From contig JAAYPL010000146.1 in assembly GCA_012519875.1 (NCBI GenBank), positions 1 to 5,891 of the forward strand: a stretch of 5,891 bases of DNA. Direction: 5' to 3'. The position numbers and the translations under genes were made by a program. The notes beneath the pieces were generated by a model. That model was not told where the DNA came from and did not search any database. It saw nothing but the letters and a program-made list of their open reading frames with translations. Position 1 is the stretch's first letter; each line of letters begins with the position of its first letter. Below are positions 1 to 5,801 of this stretch, one piece after another. Origin of the DNA: Clostridiaceae bacterium. GTDB lineage: Bacteria; Bacillota; Clostridia; Saccharofermentanales; UBA5734.

Positions 1-224
1 ACAACAAGAAAGACCAGTAAAAAAACAGGGCGTAGCAGGTGATTAAACCACCAGCGTTCCTGAAACGCAAAAACGTCTTTGCCGAACAAGTAGCGCAGAT
101 CAAAAGCCAAATGATGCAAAACCATCAGCAAGAGTGCCAGTCCGCGCAGGGCATCAAGCTCAAACGCCCGTTCACCTCGCCGGCCGGAAGCGGTCGGGCC
201 GGGCTGCCTCGCGTTGTTCAGCAT
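1..224 (-). CDS. DUF1624 / HGSNAT-like acyltransferase membrane protein, N-terminal part (cut by window edge)
   Basis: I translated this frame by hand; it runs off the left edge after 74 complete codons, so only the N-terminus is present. The first 18 residues are polar and Arg-rich. Then comes RAFELDALRGLALLLMVLHH (residues 19-38), followed by hydrophobic stretches and a WWF motif near residue 58. The LDALRGLA...HH signature at the start of a first membrane helix is typical of the DUF1624 family, which is related to heparan-alpha-glucosaminide N-acetyltransferase: multi-pass inner-membrane proteins thought to transfer acyl groups to envelope sugars. The ATG at 224-222 overlaps the coaW stop (ATGCTGA, 7 nt). 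Its ribosome binding site is weak (only a G-rich GGGGCGGCG upstream), which suggests translation by re-initiation after coaW. No other start codon lies in frame before the conserved motif. The substrate cannot be told from this fragment. Confidence 0.8.
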   Translation of the reverse strand, partial: MLNNARQPGPTASGRRGERAFELDALRGLALLLMVLHHLAFDLRYLFGKDVFAFQERWWFNHLLRPVFLLVFLV

Positions 225-1033
225 CCGGAAAGCGCCGCCCCGATCGCAGTGGCAAATTTTGCCAAATCCGGCGTGACGATATGGACATCGTAAAGGTCGG
301 AGAAAACCTGCAGGACACGTTTCCCTTGATCCAATTGGGATAAATTGCCGGTAAAAACAATGGTATTGATCTCGTGGGCGCGAGCAGCCATAACCGCAAT
401 GGTACCCACTGACTGGAAAACCAAATTCACAATGCCCAGGGCGATATCTTCCTGCGTTGCGGATTCGTCTCTTTTGCCAAAATTGGATGCCGTTGTATCC
501 GGAGACAGACCGGGAATTTCATCTTGCGTAATATCCCGGATTTTCAGATCGACGCGTGACAGGTCGCCTTGCCCGGCCATTGCGGTAAAAAGATCGATAT
601 CCCGAATGTGGATCATGCGATCGGCCAGCCCTTGCAACGTGCCGCCGCCCACACCGGAACCGATCAGGTGTTCAACGCATGCAGGCGACGCTTTGACGAA
701 GGCCGTACCGGTCCCCAGGCTGACGACGATGGCTTCCTTGAGGCCGGATACATACAGGCCACCCAAGCCGATGGCTTTAAATTCTTCGGTCCTGATGGTT
801 CGAACACCCAACAGGTCGCCGCGAAGATATGAAGAACCGACTCCCGTGACCATGATTTTTTCGATTTCGTCCGGGATCAAACGATTACGGCTGAGAAATT
901 TGCCCAACGCGCCAAAGGCAGATGCAACCGGATCGCTGGCACGCACCAGGTCCTGATCAATCAGGCCATCCTGTCTCAGGCCGATAATTTTGGTTGTGCT
1001 GCCTCCGATATCCAGGCCAATGATGATGCTCAT
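218..1033 (-). CDS. coaW: Type II pantothenate kinase
   Basis: This enzyme phosphorylates pantothenate with ATP, the first step of coenzyme A synthesis, in the cytoplasm. The 271-aa length fits the bacterial type II (Staphylococcus-like) PanK of the ASKHA fold. Visible motifs are the N-terminal phosphate loop GLDIGGSTTK (6-15), a TEEFKAIG segment (82-89) whose Glu residues match the position of the family's catalytic Glu, SLGTGTAFVKA (105-115), the glycine-rich GSGVGGGTLQGL (125-136), ASNFGK (182-187), and a C-terminal adenosine-side FTGNLSQ (227-233). The ATG at 1033 has a strong GGGGAGGT at 1047-1040, 6 nt upstream. The gene has its own promoter about 50 nt upstream and overlaps the next gene by 7 nt. 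Type II enzymes are generally resistant to CoA feedback in bacteria; whether this one is cannot be read from the sequence. Other ASKHA families such as the BadF/BcrA activators share the first motif, but length and the SNFGK motif favour CoaW. Confidence 0.93.
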   Translation of the reverse strand: MSIIIGLDIGGSTTKIIGLRQDGLIDQDLVRASDPVASAFGALGKFLSRNRLIPDEIEKIMVTGVGSSYLRGDLLGVRTIRTEEFKAIGLGGLYVSGLKEAIVVSLGTGTAFVKASPACVEHLIGSGVGGGTLQGLADRMIHIRDIDLFTAMAGQGDLSRVDLKIRDITQDEIPGLSPDTTASNFGKRDESATQEDIALGIVNLVFQSVGTIAVMAARAHEINTIVFTGNLSQLDQGKRVLQVFSDLYDVHIVTPDLAKFATAIGAALSGC

Positions 1034-1039
1034 GCCGGT

Positions 1040-1047
1040 ACCTCCCC
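1040..1047 (-). promoter_or_regulatory. Ribosome binding site of coaW
   Basis: GGGGAGGT on the minus strand lies 6 nt before the ATG at 1033. It fixes the start just before the phosphate-binding motif, so nothing upstream is needed to complete the protein. Confidence 0.8.
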
Positions 1048-1082
1048 ACCTCTGAGGTCAGAATCCGTGGCGTTGCGGCCAG

Positions 1083-1095
1083 TGGCAACATTATA
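1083..1095 (-). promoter_or_regulatory. Extended -10 promoter for coaW
   Basis: The minus strand reads TGGTATAAT, a perfect TATAAT (1095-1090) with the extended TGn element. Transcription would start near 1083, giving a leader of about 50 nt before coaW. The -35 region is poor (a TTTGAT/CTTTGA-like stretch at the edge of the sepF terminator hairpin), which is usual for extended -10 promoters. It shows that coaW and the membrane gene after it can be transcribed independently of sepF. Confidence 0.65.
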
Positions 1096-1108
1096 CCATA
1101 TACAGTAA

Positions 1109-1148
1109 CAATCAAAGGTCCGCCGTTCGCGATAAACGGCAGACCTTT
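1109..1148 (-). terminator. Hairpin terminator after sepF, possibly bidirectional
   Basis: A 13-bp stem with one internal mismatch forms between 1114-1127 and 1135-1148 around the 7-nt loop CGCGATA (arms AAAGGTC/GACCTTT and GCCGTT/AACGGC). On the minus strand it begins 40 nt after the sepF stop and is followed by the interrupted tract TTTGATTGTT. On the plus strand the same stem is followed by six consecutive T, so it would stop transcription from the other direction even better. No plus-strand gene is evident to need that. Confidence 0.65.
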
Positions 1149-1187
1149 TTTCAGTGCTTTTTTCAGCATGATTCTTGTATGGTTGGT

Positions 1188-1661
1188 TTAATGCGGAATG
1201 GCGGTCTGACGAATATATTCCATACTTTGATTCACAATGCCACTTTCAACCAATGAGATATTGCGAGGCGCAACCACAAAAATCACCGAGGAAACCGGCA
1301 TGACCTTGCCATCCAGGGCATAAGCGGCACCGGTTATGAAATCGATAACCCGCTGGGCGACTTTGGTGTCAACCTTTTCAATATTGCAAATCACTGTTTT
1401 GCCGGCGCGAATATGATCGCAAGCCTGTTGCGCAGCTTCAATATCAGCCGGCTGCATGATGATCACCTGCTGGCCTCCGGTCGGTTTAAAATCAACAACT
1501 TTGTTGGACTGGGCCCTGCGGAAAACAGGTTGACGCGGCTCCTCAACCTGCACGTCGGCAATCGGGTCATCGTACTCCGTCGGTTCAAAATCGTCCTCAT
1601 AATCAATTTCGTCGTGAAAATTGCCTAAGCGACTAAAAAGTTTATTCAGGATTTCAGCCAT
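1188..1661 (-). CDS. sepF: Cell division protein SepF
   Basis: SepF binds the C-terminal tail of FtsZ, polymerises into rings or arcs, and anchors the Z-ring to the membrane in Gram-positive bacteria. The 157-aa protein has the usual three parts: an N-terminal amphipathic membrane-binding helix (MAEILNKLFSRLG, 1-13), an acidic disordered linker (about 17-60, rich in Asp/Glu/Pro), and the SepF core (about 64-135) with QQVIIMQPADIEAA, GKTVICNIEKVD, RVIDFITGAAYALDGKV and VIFVVAPRNI. I chose the ATG at 1661 over the in-frame ATG at 1685 because GGAGGGG (1673-1667) sits 5 nt upstream and MAEI begins the conserved helix. The gene lies after yggS, an order common in Firmicutes, but a 149-nt gap with its own promoter separates them. 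A C-terminal tail of about 20 residues extends beyond the core. The ylmG and divIVA genes that often follow in Firmicutes are absent here. Confidence 0.95.
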   Translation of the reverse strand: MAEILNKLFSRLGNFHDEIDYEDDFEPTEYDDPIADVQVEEPRQPVFRRAQSNKVVDFKPTGGQQVIIMQPADIEAAQQACDHIRAGKTVICNIEKVDTKVAQRVIDFITGAAYALDGKVMPVSSVIFVVAPRNISLVESGIVNQSMEYIRQTAIPH

Positions 1662-1666
1662 CGTAA

Positions 1667-1673
1667 CCCCTCC
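1667..1673 (-). promoter_or_regulatory. Ribosome binding site deciding the sepF start
   Basis: GGAGGGG on the minus strand lies 5 nt before the ATG at 1661. It falls inside the eight extra codons that the longer reading from 1685 would add, so the shorter start is preferred. Confidence 0.8.
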
Positions 1674-1694
1674 AATAAGTGTCATTTGCCAAGA

Positions 1695-1704
1695 GAAACA
1701 CTCA
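1695..1704 (-). repeat. Direct repeat TGAGTGTTTC, copy downstream of sepF promoter
   Basis: The 10-nt minus-strand sequence TGAGTGTTTC sits just after the predicted transcription start. An identical copy lies at 1789-1780, upstream of the -35 box, in the same orientation and 85 nt away. The placement on both sides of the promoter would suit a regulator, but two 10-mers could be chance. Confidence 0.35.
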
Positions 1705-1705
1705 G

Positions 1706-1741
1706 CAAACCCATTATAGAGGCGGTTGGCGGTCGGCGCAA
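1706..1741 (-). promoter_or_regulatory. Sigma-A type promoter of sepF
   Basis: On the minus strand TTGCGC (1741-1736) and a perfect TATAAT (1718-1713) are separated by exactly 17 nt. Transcription would start near 1706, giving a leader of about 45 nt before the sepF ATG. I see no clear terminator between yggS and this promoter, so sepF is probably expressed both from it and by read-through from the upstream operon. Confidence 0.7.
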
Positions 1742-1779
1742 TGAGCCGCAGGCAAGCGTAAAGGCGATGTAACGGTCAT

Positions 1780-1789
1780 GAAACACTCA
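1780..1789 (-). repeat. Direct repeat TGAGTGTTTC, copy upstream of sepF promoter
   Basis: This is the second exact copy of the 10-nt repeat, about 40 nt upstream of the sepF -35 box and about 20 nt after the yggS stop codon. Confidence 0.35.
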
Positions 1790-1810
1790 ACGCCGCTTAT
1801 CACAAATTTA

Positions 1811-2557
1811 TTACAGGCGCTGACCGAAAATCGCGGTTCCGATCCGGACATGTGTCGCGCCACAAGCTACCGCCTGCAAAAAATCCGCGCTCATGCCCAT
1901 GGAAAGCACGGTCAACGGATTGTCCTTGCCGACCTGCTCGCAAAGCTGCCGGAACAAACGCCGGGCTTGGTCAAAAATCGGCCGGGTGTTCTCCGGGTCG
2001 GCAAAAAGCGGCGCCATCGTCATCAGACCATGCAGCTTGATGCCCGGCAACCGAAGCGCCTCTTCGGCAGCCCGGGGAAGCTCCTCCACTGAAAATCCGC
2101 GCTTACTGCTTTCTTGGGCCACATTAACCTGCAGCAACAGATCCGTGACGCAGCCCGCCCTGTGGCTTCTGCGGCTGATTTCTGATAAAAGGCTCAGCGT
2201 ATCGACAGAATGAATCAAGTGTGTTTTACCCAGGATGTAACGGACTTTGTTCCTTTGCAAGGTACCGATCAAATGCCAATTGGGATTGAGCCCTTTCTCG
2301 TGGCAATAATCGATTTTTTTCAAAAGCTCCTGAACCCGATTTTCGCCCAAATCAGCCAGTCCGAGCCGATTGGCGGCGGCGGCGACGGCCGGCGAGAAAG
2401 ATTTGCTGACACCGATCAGTGTGATTTCCTCCGGTCGACGGCCGGCTTGCCTGGCCGCTTCCGCCAATCGAAAACGAACGGTCTCAAGACCAAGCTGTAA
2501 TTGTTCATGAGGAACCGCAAAAGAGTCCGGGTTGGTCGAAAAATCCTGATTAGTCAC
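1811..2557 (-). CDS. yggS: YggS/PLPBP family pyridoxal-phosphate-binding homeostasis protein
   Basis: Members of this family (YggS, YlmE, PROSC/PLPBP) bind PLP on a single TIM-barrel domain, resemble the N-terminus of alanine racemase, show no clear enzyme activity, and buffer cellular PLP. The 248 residues carry LIGVSKSF with the PLP lysine at K52, LGENRVQEL (70-78), WHLIGTLQRNKVR (94-106), QVNVAQESSKRGF (143-155), HGLMTMAP (176-183), LSMGMSADF (218-226, phosphate side) and VRIGTAIFG (237-245). It is slightly longer than the usual 220-235 aa because of a polar N-terminal extension of about 20 residues. It starts at GTG 2557, overlaps the preceding stop by 8 nt (GTGACTAA), and has AGGAG 9 nt upstream inside the preceding gene, so translation is probably coupled. 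The neighbouring MGL-like gene is a PLP enzyme, and sepF follows as in many Firmicutes. Confidence 0.93.
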   Translation of the reverse strand: MTNQDFSTNPDSFAVPHEQLQLGLETVRFRLAEAARQAGRRPEEITLIGVSKSFSPAVAAAANRLGLADLGENRVQELLKKIDYCHEKGLNPNWHLIGTLQRNKVRYILGKTHLIHSVDTLSLLSEISRRSHRAGCVTDLLLQVNVAQESSKRGFSVEELPRAAEEALRLPGIKLHGLMTMAPLFADPENTRPIFDQARRLFRQLCEQVGKDNPLTVLSMGMSADFLQAVACGATHVRIGTAIFGQRL

Positions 2558-3947
2558 CTATAAATTCTCCTGTGGCAATGGAATCGGGATTGGCCACCAA
2601 AATCGTCGAGACCTCCGGCCGGTATTCTTCGGTCTCTATGGCTTCGATAATGGCATACTCGCGATCCTGATCGAGAAGCCTGACTCGGCTGTTGCGCGTG
2701 TAGCCGCCACTGACAATCATGAGATCGGCTTCATTTTTTTCCTCGTCGATATTCTGCAGAGCTGTCACCGGTACTTTCAGTCCGGTGGTTGACGACACCA
2801 CCAACTCACCCCTTAAGGTTCGGAGATCGGCAAGTCGTTCGATCCGGCGGTCGGTACGGAAAACAAGCAGAGTTCCGGCCGCGGTATCCTCGGAACGGAT
2901 AATCCGGCAGTTTTCAATGGTCAGAGCATCGCTGGGGACAAAGATTGTCCGGATCTCTCCGATCGGAAACTGACCGGCCGAGACATCCGGCAACAAAAAA
3001 ACCAGAAACTGCTGCAGACTCGAGGAAATTCGCAAAACCGGCTGGTCTTTGTCCACCGGGCCGGCGGCCAAATGGTGCCAGGAACCGGCGGTAATCAATT
3101 CATGATATTCGCCCGGGGTCAGTGTCTCCGCCCGCTCCGGGACAAGGCTGTTTTCCAGTCCATCCAGCCGGAAAGAAACAATGCCGGGTTTTTGGCAATA
3201 TAAGGTACCGGCCTCCAGGCCCAGGCTTTTTTCCAAATTGGCTTTTCGGGTTTCAAGCGCCGTCAGTCGCGCGTCCCGAAAATCGATGGTCATCAGTTTG
3301 GTCGCGCGCTGTTCAAGAATCACATCGATTGATGAGGAATACCCGCTGATATTCGCCAGGCTGCCCTTGGTAACATCGGTGCGAATCAGGTTGATGATCG
3401 GCGACAAAGCCGAGGCACTTTCGGCAAAAATCGCCGATGCGCCGGCACCTTTACCGGTGTTCATGAGTTCGGTTTGCAGACGAACGATATCATCTTCACA
3501 TTTTTGCAGATCAGCCAACTGACTTTCCCGGTCAGCCGGAATGACAAAAGCCAGTTTTTGACCTCGCGCCACTCTGCTTCCTTCGGCAGCCAGAGGTTTA
3601 AGCAGGCCGCCCGATGACGATGCAAAGGAAATCTCATCGCGAATGATCAGAGCCGTGCCCTCGATCGTTTGGTCGATGGTTCCGGTCTGAATAAAGATAA
3701 AGCGCGGACTGGGCCTGGCCTGGCGCATGATCGAAAGAATAAGGAGCATGGTAACCAGCATGATGGCCATGACAAATATGGATAATGAAACCGCCCTGCT
3801 TCTGGCCTTACGCCTTTCGATACGAATCAGTCGTTCAAGGGGAAGATTGGAATCCGACGGTCGGCGCGCCGAACGGGCAGCACCGGACCGGCGCGGCGCT
3901 GATTTCTGGATTCTCTGGTTCGGGCGACCTGTTTTCCTGCCGCTCAT
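2550..3947 (-). CDS. HlyD-family (periplasmic adaptor-like) membrane-anchored protein
   Basis: The 465-aa protein has a very basic cytoplasmic N-terminus (17 Arg/Lys in the first 51 residues), one membrane helix (about 52-74, AVSLSIFVMAIMLVTMLLIL), and a large extracytoplasmic part. That part resembles membrane-fusion adaptors. A split lipoyl/barrel-sandwich half lies near 88-136 (GLLKPLAAEGSRVARGQKLAF), helical hairpin segments cover about 141-165 and 205-242, and a second lipoyl half lies near 248-262 (YCQKPGIVSFRLDGLE). Beta-barrel-like sequence follows (PVLRISSSLQQFLVFLLP), then a C-terminal segment with GLKVPVTAL (389-397). Such adaptors normally work with an ABC or RND exporter, but no transporter is encoded nearby. 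In clostridial genomes I associate this type with the same MGL and YggS/SepF neighbours, so a role in envelope or division is possible but unproven. The ATG at 3947 overlaps the preceding stop (ATGA), with GGGAG 6 nt upstream. Confidence 0.8.
   Translation of the reverse strand: MSGRKTGRPNQRIQKSAPRRSGAARSARRPSDSNLPLERLIRIERRKARSRAVSLSIFVMAIMLVTMLLILSIMRQARPSPRFIFIQTGTIDQTIEGTALIIRDEISFASSSGGLLKPLAAEGSRVARGQKLAFVIPADRESQLADLQKCEDDIVRLQTELMNTGKGAGASAIFAESASALSPIINLIRTDVTKGSLANISGYSSSIDVILEQRATKLMTIDFRDARLTALETRKANLEKSLGLEAGTLYCQKPGIVSFRLDGLENSLVPERAETLTPGEYHELITAGSWHHLAAGPVDKDQPVLRISSSLQQFLVFLLPDVSAGQFPIGEIRTIFVPSDALTIENCRIIRSEDTAAGTLLVFRTDRRIERLADLRTLRGELVVSSTTGLKVPVTALQNIDEEKNEADLMIVSGGYTRNSRVRLLDQDREYAIIEAIETEEYRPEVSTILVANPDSIATGEFIGD
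2567..2571 (-). promoter_or_regulatory. Ribosome binding site supporting the GTG start of yggS
   Basis: AGGAG on the minus strand, within the last codons of the HlyD-like gene, lies 9 nt before GTG 2557. It supports this non-ATG start and coupled translation. Confidence 0.7.
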
Positions 3948-5224
3948 GCTGCGCTCCCGCCGATCCGCTCAACGGCCATCATGCAGGCAAGTTGGACATT
4001 TTCAAAGCATAATCCTCCTTGCAGGTAAGCGGGATAGGGCGCGCGCATGGGCCCGTCCGCTGAAAGCTCAATGGAGGCCCCTTGAACGAAAGCACCGGCG
4101 GCCATGATTACCGCATCTTGATAGCCCGGCATTGTCCAAGGCTCGGGACTGACAAAACTGTCCACCGGTGCGGCGGCCTGAATAGCCTGACAGAAGGCAA
4201 TCAGGCTTTCAGGCGATTGCAATTCGATGGTTTGGACAATGTCTCCCCGCATAGCATCCGGCGCAGGATAAGTATGAAACCCGGCCAGTCGAAAGAGTGC
4301 CGAAGCAAACACGGCACCTTTCAGGCTCTCCGCCACAATATGCGGTGCCAGGTAAAACCCCTGCGCAATCAATCGGTTCAGGCCAAGGGAAGGGCCGACA
4401 TGGCTGTCCAGCCCCGGGGCATTGAGCCGGGCGGCCACCTTGCGGACCAAGTCAGCACGGCCGGCGACATAACCACCGGAAGGGCAAAGACCGCCGCCGG
4501 GATTTTTAATCAGTGATCCGGCGCAAAGATCCGCTCCAACCATACAAGGTTCTCTGGTTTCGACAAATTCCCCGTAGCAGTTGTCGACAAGGACCGTTGC
4601 CCGGCTGCCGGTAGAGCGAACGGCCTGAACGATGGCGGCGATGTCCGATACCAGCAGGGATTGACGCAACGAGTAACCACGGGATTTCTGGATCAAGACG
4701 ACCCGTGTTTTTTCATTAATCGCCTGTCGGATGGCATCCGGATTCGGCTGACCGACGGGTGTCAGTTCAACCTGTCGGTAGCCAACGCCAAAATCGCGCA
4801 GGGAGCCACGGTCAGCGAAATCGGAATCGGTTACGCCGATTGTTTCCAAAAGGCTGTCATAAGGGGTTCCGGTTACCGACAGCAGTTCATCGCCGGGGCG
4901 CAGCAGGCCAAAAAGGCACAGTGCCAAAGCCTGGGTTCCGGAGCTGATTTGAATTCGAACCAATGCGGCCTCGGCTCCGAATGCCGAGGCATAGGCCGAC
5001 TCGATCCGGTCACGGCCAAGATCATCATAACCATAGCCCGTCGTACCGCCAAAATAACTTTCCGAAATTTCCGCTGCCTGCATGGCCGCCAGAACCCGTA
5101 ATTGGTTGCTGGCCCGGTTTTGACGAATTGTGGCAAAAACCGGCTCGACGATGCGCATGGCTTGTTCGCCCAGGTCATAGACCGCCCGGCTAATACCAAA
5201 ATGTTGATAATCCCTATAGATCAA
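3944..5224 (-). CDS. Methionine gamma-lyase family PLP enzyme ("aluminum resistance protein" family)
   Basis: The protein belongs to the fold-type I PLP enzymes of the Cys/Met metabolism group, in the branch annotated as methionine gamma-lyase family or aluminum resistance (YnbB-like). By similarity it would eliminate the gamma or beta group of a sulfur amino acid; the true substrate of this branch is poorly established. At 426 aa it is full length. Visible features are FGGTTGYGYDDLGRD (58-72, the branch signature), SSGTQAL (94-100, cofactor phosphate contact), LVDNCYGEF with D214 to pair with the pyridine nitrogen, and AGSLIKNPGGGLCPSGGYV with the Schiff-base lysine K240. The start is TTG 5224: AGGAGGT lies 9 nt upstream, the TTGA overlaps the ACT gene's stop, and the resulting N-terminus (YQHFGISRAVYDLGEQA) matches the family's start. 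The stop overlaps the HlyD-like ATG (ATGA). Confidence 0.92.
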   Translation of the reverse strand: MIYRDYQHFGISRAVYDLGEQAMRIVEPVFATIRQNRASNQLRVLAAMQAAEISESYFGGTTGYGYDDLGRDRIESAYASAFGAEAALVRIQISSGTQALALCLFGLLRPGDELLSVTGTPYDSLLETIGVTDSDFADRGSLRDFGVGYRQVELTPVGQPNPDAIRQAINEKTRVVLIQKSRGYSLRQSLLVSDIAAIVQAVRSTGSRATVLVDNCYGEFVETREPCMVGADLCAGSLIKNPGGGLCPSGGYVAGRADLVRKVAARLNAPGLDSHVGPSLGLNRLIAQGFYLAPHIVAESLKGAVFASALFRLAGFHTYPAPDAMRGDIVQTIELQSPESLIAFCQAIQAAAPVDSFVSPEPWTMPGYQDAVIMAAGAFVQGASIELSADGPMRAPYPAYLQGGLCFENVQLACMMAVERIGGSAA

Positions 5225-5652
5225 ACGCCATAGACCTCCTGCGCCCGCATGACGCGGAAATCAGATTCGGAAAGCAATTTCAAGACACCGGTCAGATCTT
5301 CGACACGAATGATGACAATGGCGTCTTTCGATGCCCGACCGACAAATGCATACAGGTATTCGATGGAGATCCCATTTGCGCCGAGCACTTCCACAATCGC
5401 GTTGAGGGTGCCGGGCCGATCAGAAACGGCAACAGCGATGACCTCGGTCTCACTGACCGTGAAGCCGTTTTGGGATAGGGCGGCTTGTGCCCCGTCCGGT
5501 TGATCAACGATCATGCGCAAAACACCATAATCGGTGGTTTCGGCAATGTACAAAGCGCGGATATCGATTCCGCTCTCGCAAAGCGTTCTGGTAACTTTGG
5601 CCAGAGAACCGGACTTGTTCTCCAGAAACACCGAAATCTGTTTAACCAGCAT
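5221..5652 (-). CDS. Tandem ACT-domain protein, probable amino-acid sensor
   Basis: The 143-aa protein consists of two ACT domains and nothing else: ACT1 about residues 1-66 (KQISVFLENKSGSLAKVTRT, then GIDIRALYIAE) and ACT2 about 69-140 (VIAVAVSDRPGTLNAIVEVL, then GISIEYLYAFV). The NKSGSL and DRPGTL turns followed by a helix are the usual ligand-binding loops of ACT domains, which bind amino acids at dimer interfaces and control enzymes or transcription. No catalytic or DNA-binding domain is present. Family members of this size are often found near phenylacetate-CoA ligase genes in clostridia and archaea; here the partner is a PLP lyase, with which it overlaps (TTGA). The ATG at 5652 has AGGAGG (5666-5661) 8 nt upstream. 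The ligand is unknown; branched-chain, aromatic or sulfur amino acids are candidates. Confidence 0.88.
   Translation of the reverse strand: MLVKQISVFLENKSGSLAKVTRTLCESGIDIRALYIAETTDYGVLRMIVDQPDGAQAALSQNGFTVSETEVIAVAVSDRPGTLNAIVEVLGANGISIEYLYAFVGRASKDAIVIIRVEDLTGVLKLLSESDFRVMRAQEVYGV
5234..5240 (-). promoter_or_regulatory. Ribosome binding site supporting the TTG start of the MGL-like gene
   Basis: A full AGGAGGT consensus on the minus strand lies 9 nt before TTG 5224, inside the last codons of the ACT gene. The nearer ATG at 5231 is out of frame, so TTG is the likely start. Confidence 0.75.
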
Positions 5653-5708
5653 ATCCAGCTCCTCCTCCCAATCCTTTTCAATCAGATTGCTAATTAAAAT
5701 ATCAGGTC

Positions 5709-5721
5709 CGGTGTAATTATA
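5709..5721 (-). promoter_or_regulatory. Extended -10 promoter of the ACT-MGL-HlyD-yggS operon
   Basis: The minus strand has TGCTATAAT: a perfect TATAAT (5721-5716) preceded by TGn. Only a weak -35 (TGGTGA-like) is found 17-18 nt upstream. Transcription would begin near 5709, giving a leader of about 57 nt before the ACT gene, too short for a T-box or most riboswitches. A 10-bp perfect palindrome, GCAGATCTGC, lies at 5722-5731, directly against the -10 box, and might be an operator. Confidence 0.65.
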
Positions 5722-5762
5722 GCAGATCTGCTCGCCTGTTCACCACCAGCGCCCATGAAAAT

Positions 5763-5796
5763 AAAAAACCCCGGGACCACAGAGTCCCAAGGGTTT
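5763..5796 (-). terminator. Rho-independent terminator after tRNA-Leu
   Basis: On the minus strand, beginning 5 nt after the CCA end of the tRNA, AAACCCTTGGGAC pairs with GTCCCGGGGTTT around a 6-nt loop (5783-5778). The stem has a GGGAC/GTCCC core, two T-G pairs, two C-G pairs, one mismatch and three A-T pairs. It is followed by TTTTTTATTTT, and should end the tRNA transcript before the ACT-operon promoter. Confidence 0.8.
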
Positions 5797-5801
5797 CAGG
5801 G

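Noticed and set aside
345..956. Long plus-strand open frame (203 codons) opposite coaW
   Set aside because: It is fully antisense to a gene with all CoaW motifs, and its translation is Pro/Arg/Ser-rich with no recognisable domain and no ribosome binding site seen.
957..1169. Minus-strand 70-codon frame starting MLKKALKKGLPF
   Set aside because: It is encoded by the terminator hairpin and coaW promoter, then runs into coaW out of frame, and it has no clear ribosome binding site. Its KK repeats come from the two TTTTTTCAG tracts.
1778..2213. Overlapping plus-strand frames opposite yggS
   Set aside because: They are antisense to yggS, lack motifs, and their translations are low-complexity Arg/Ser/Pro sequence.
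4661..5101. Plus-strand open frame (146 codons) opposite the MGL-like gene
   Set aside because: It is antisense to conserved PLP-enzyme sequence and shows no family motif; it is explained by the codon usage of the real gene.
5653..5709. Riboswitch or T-box in the leader of the ACT operon
   Set aside because: The leader is only about 57 nt and contains no T-box sequence or alternative terminator/antiterminator stems.
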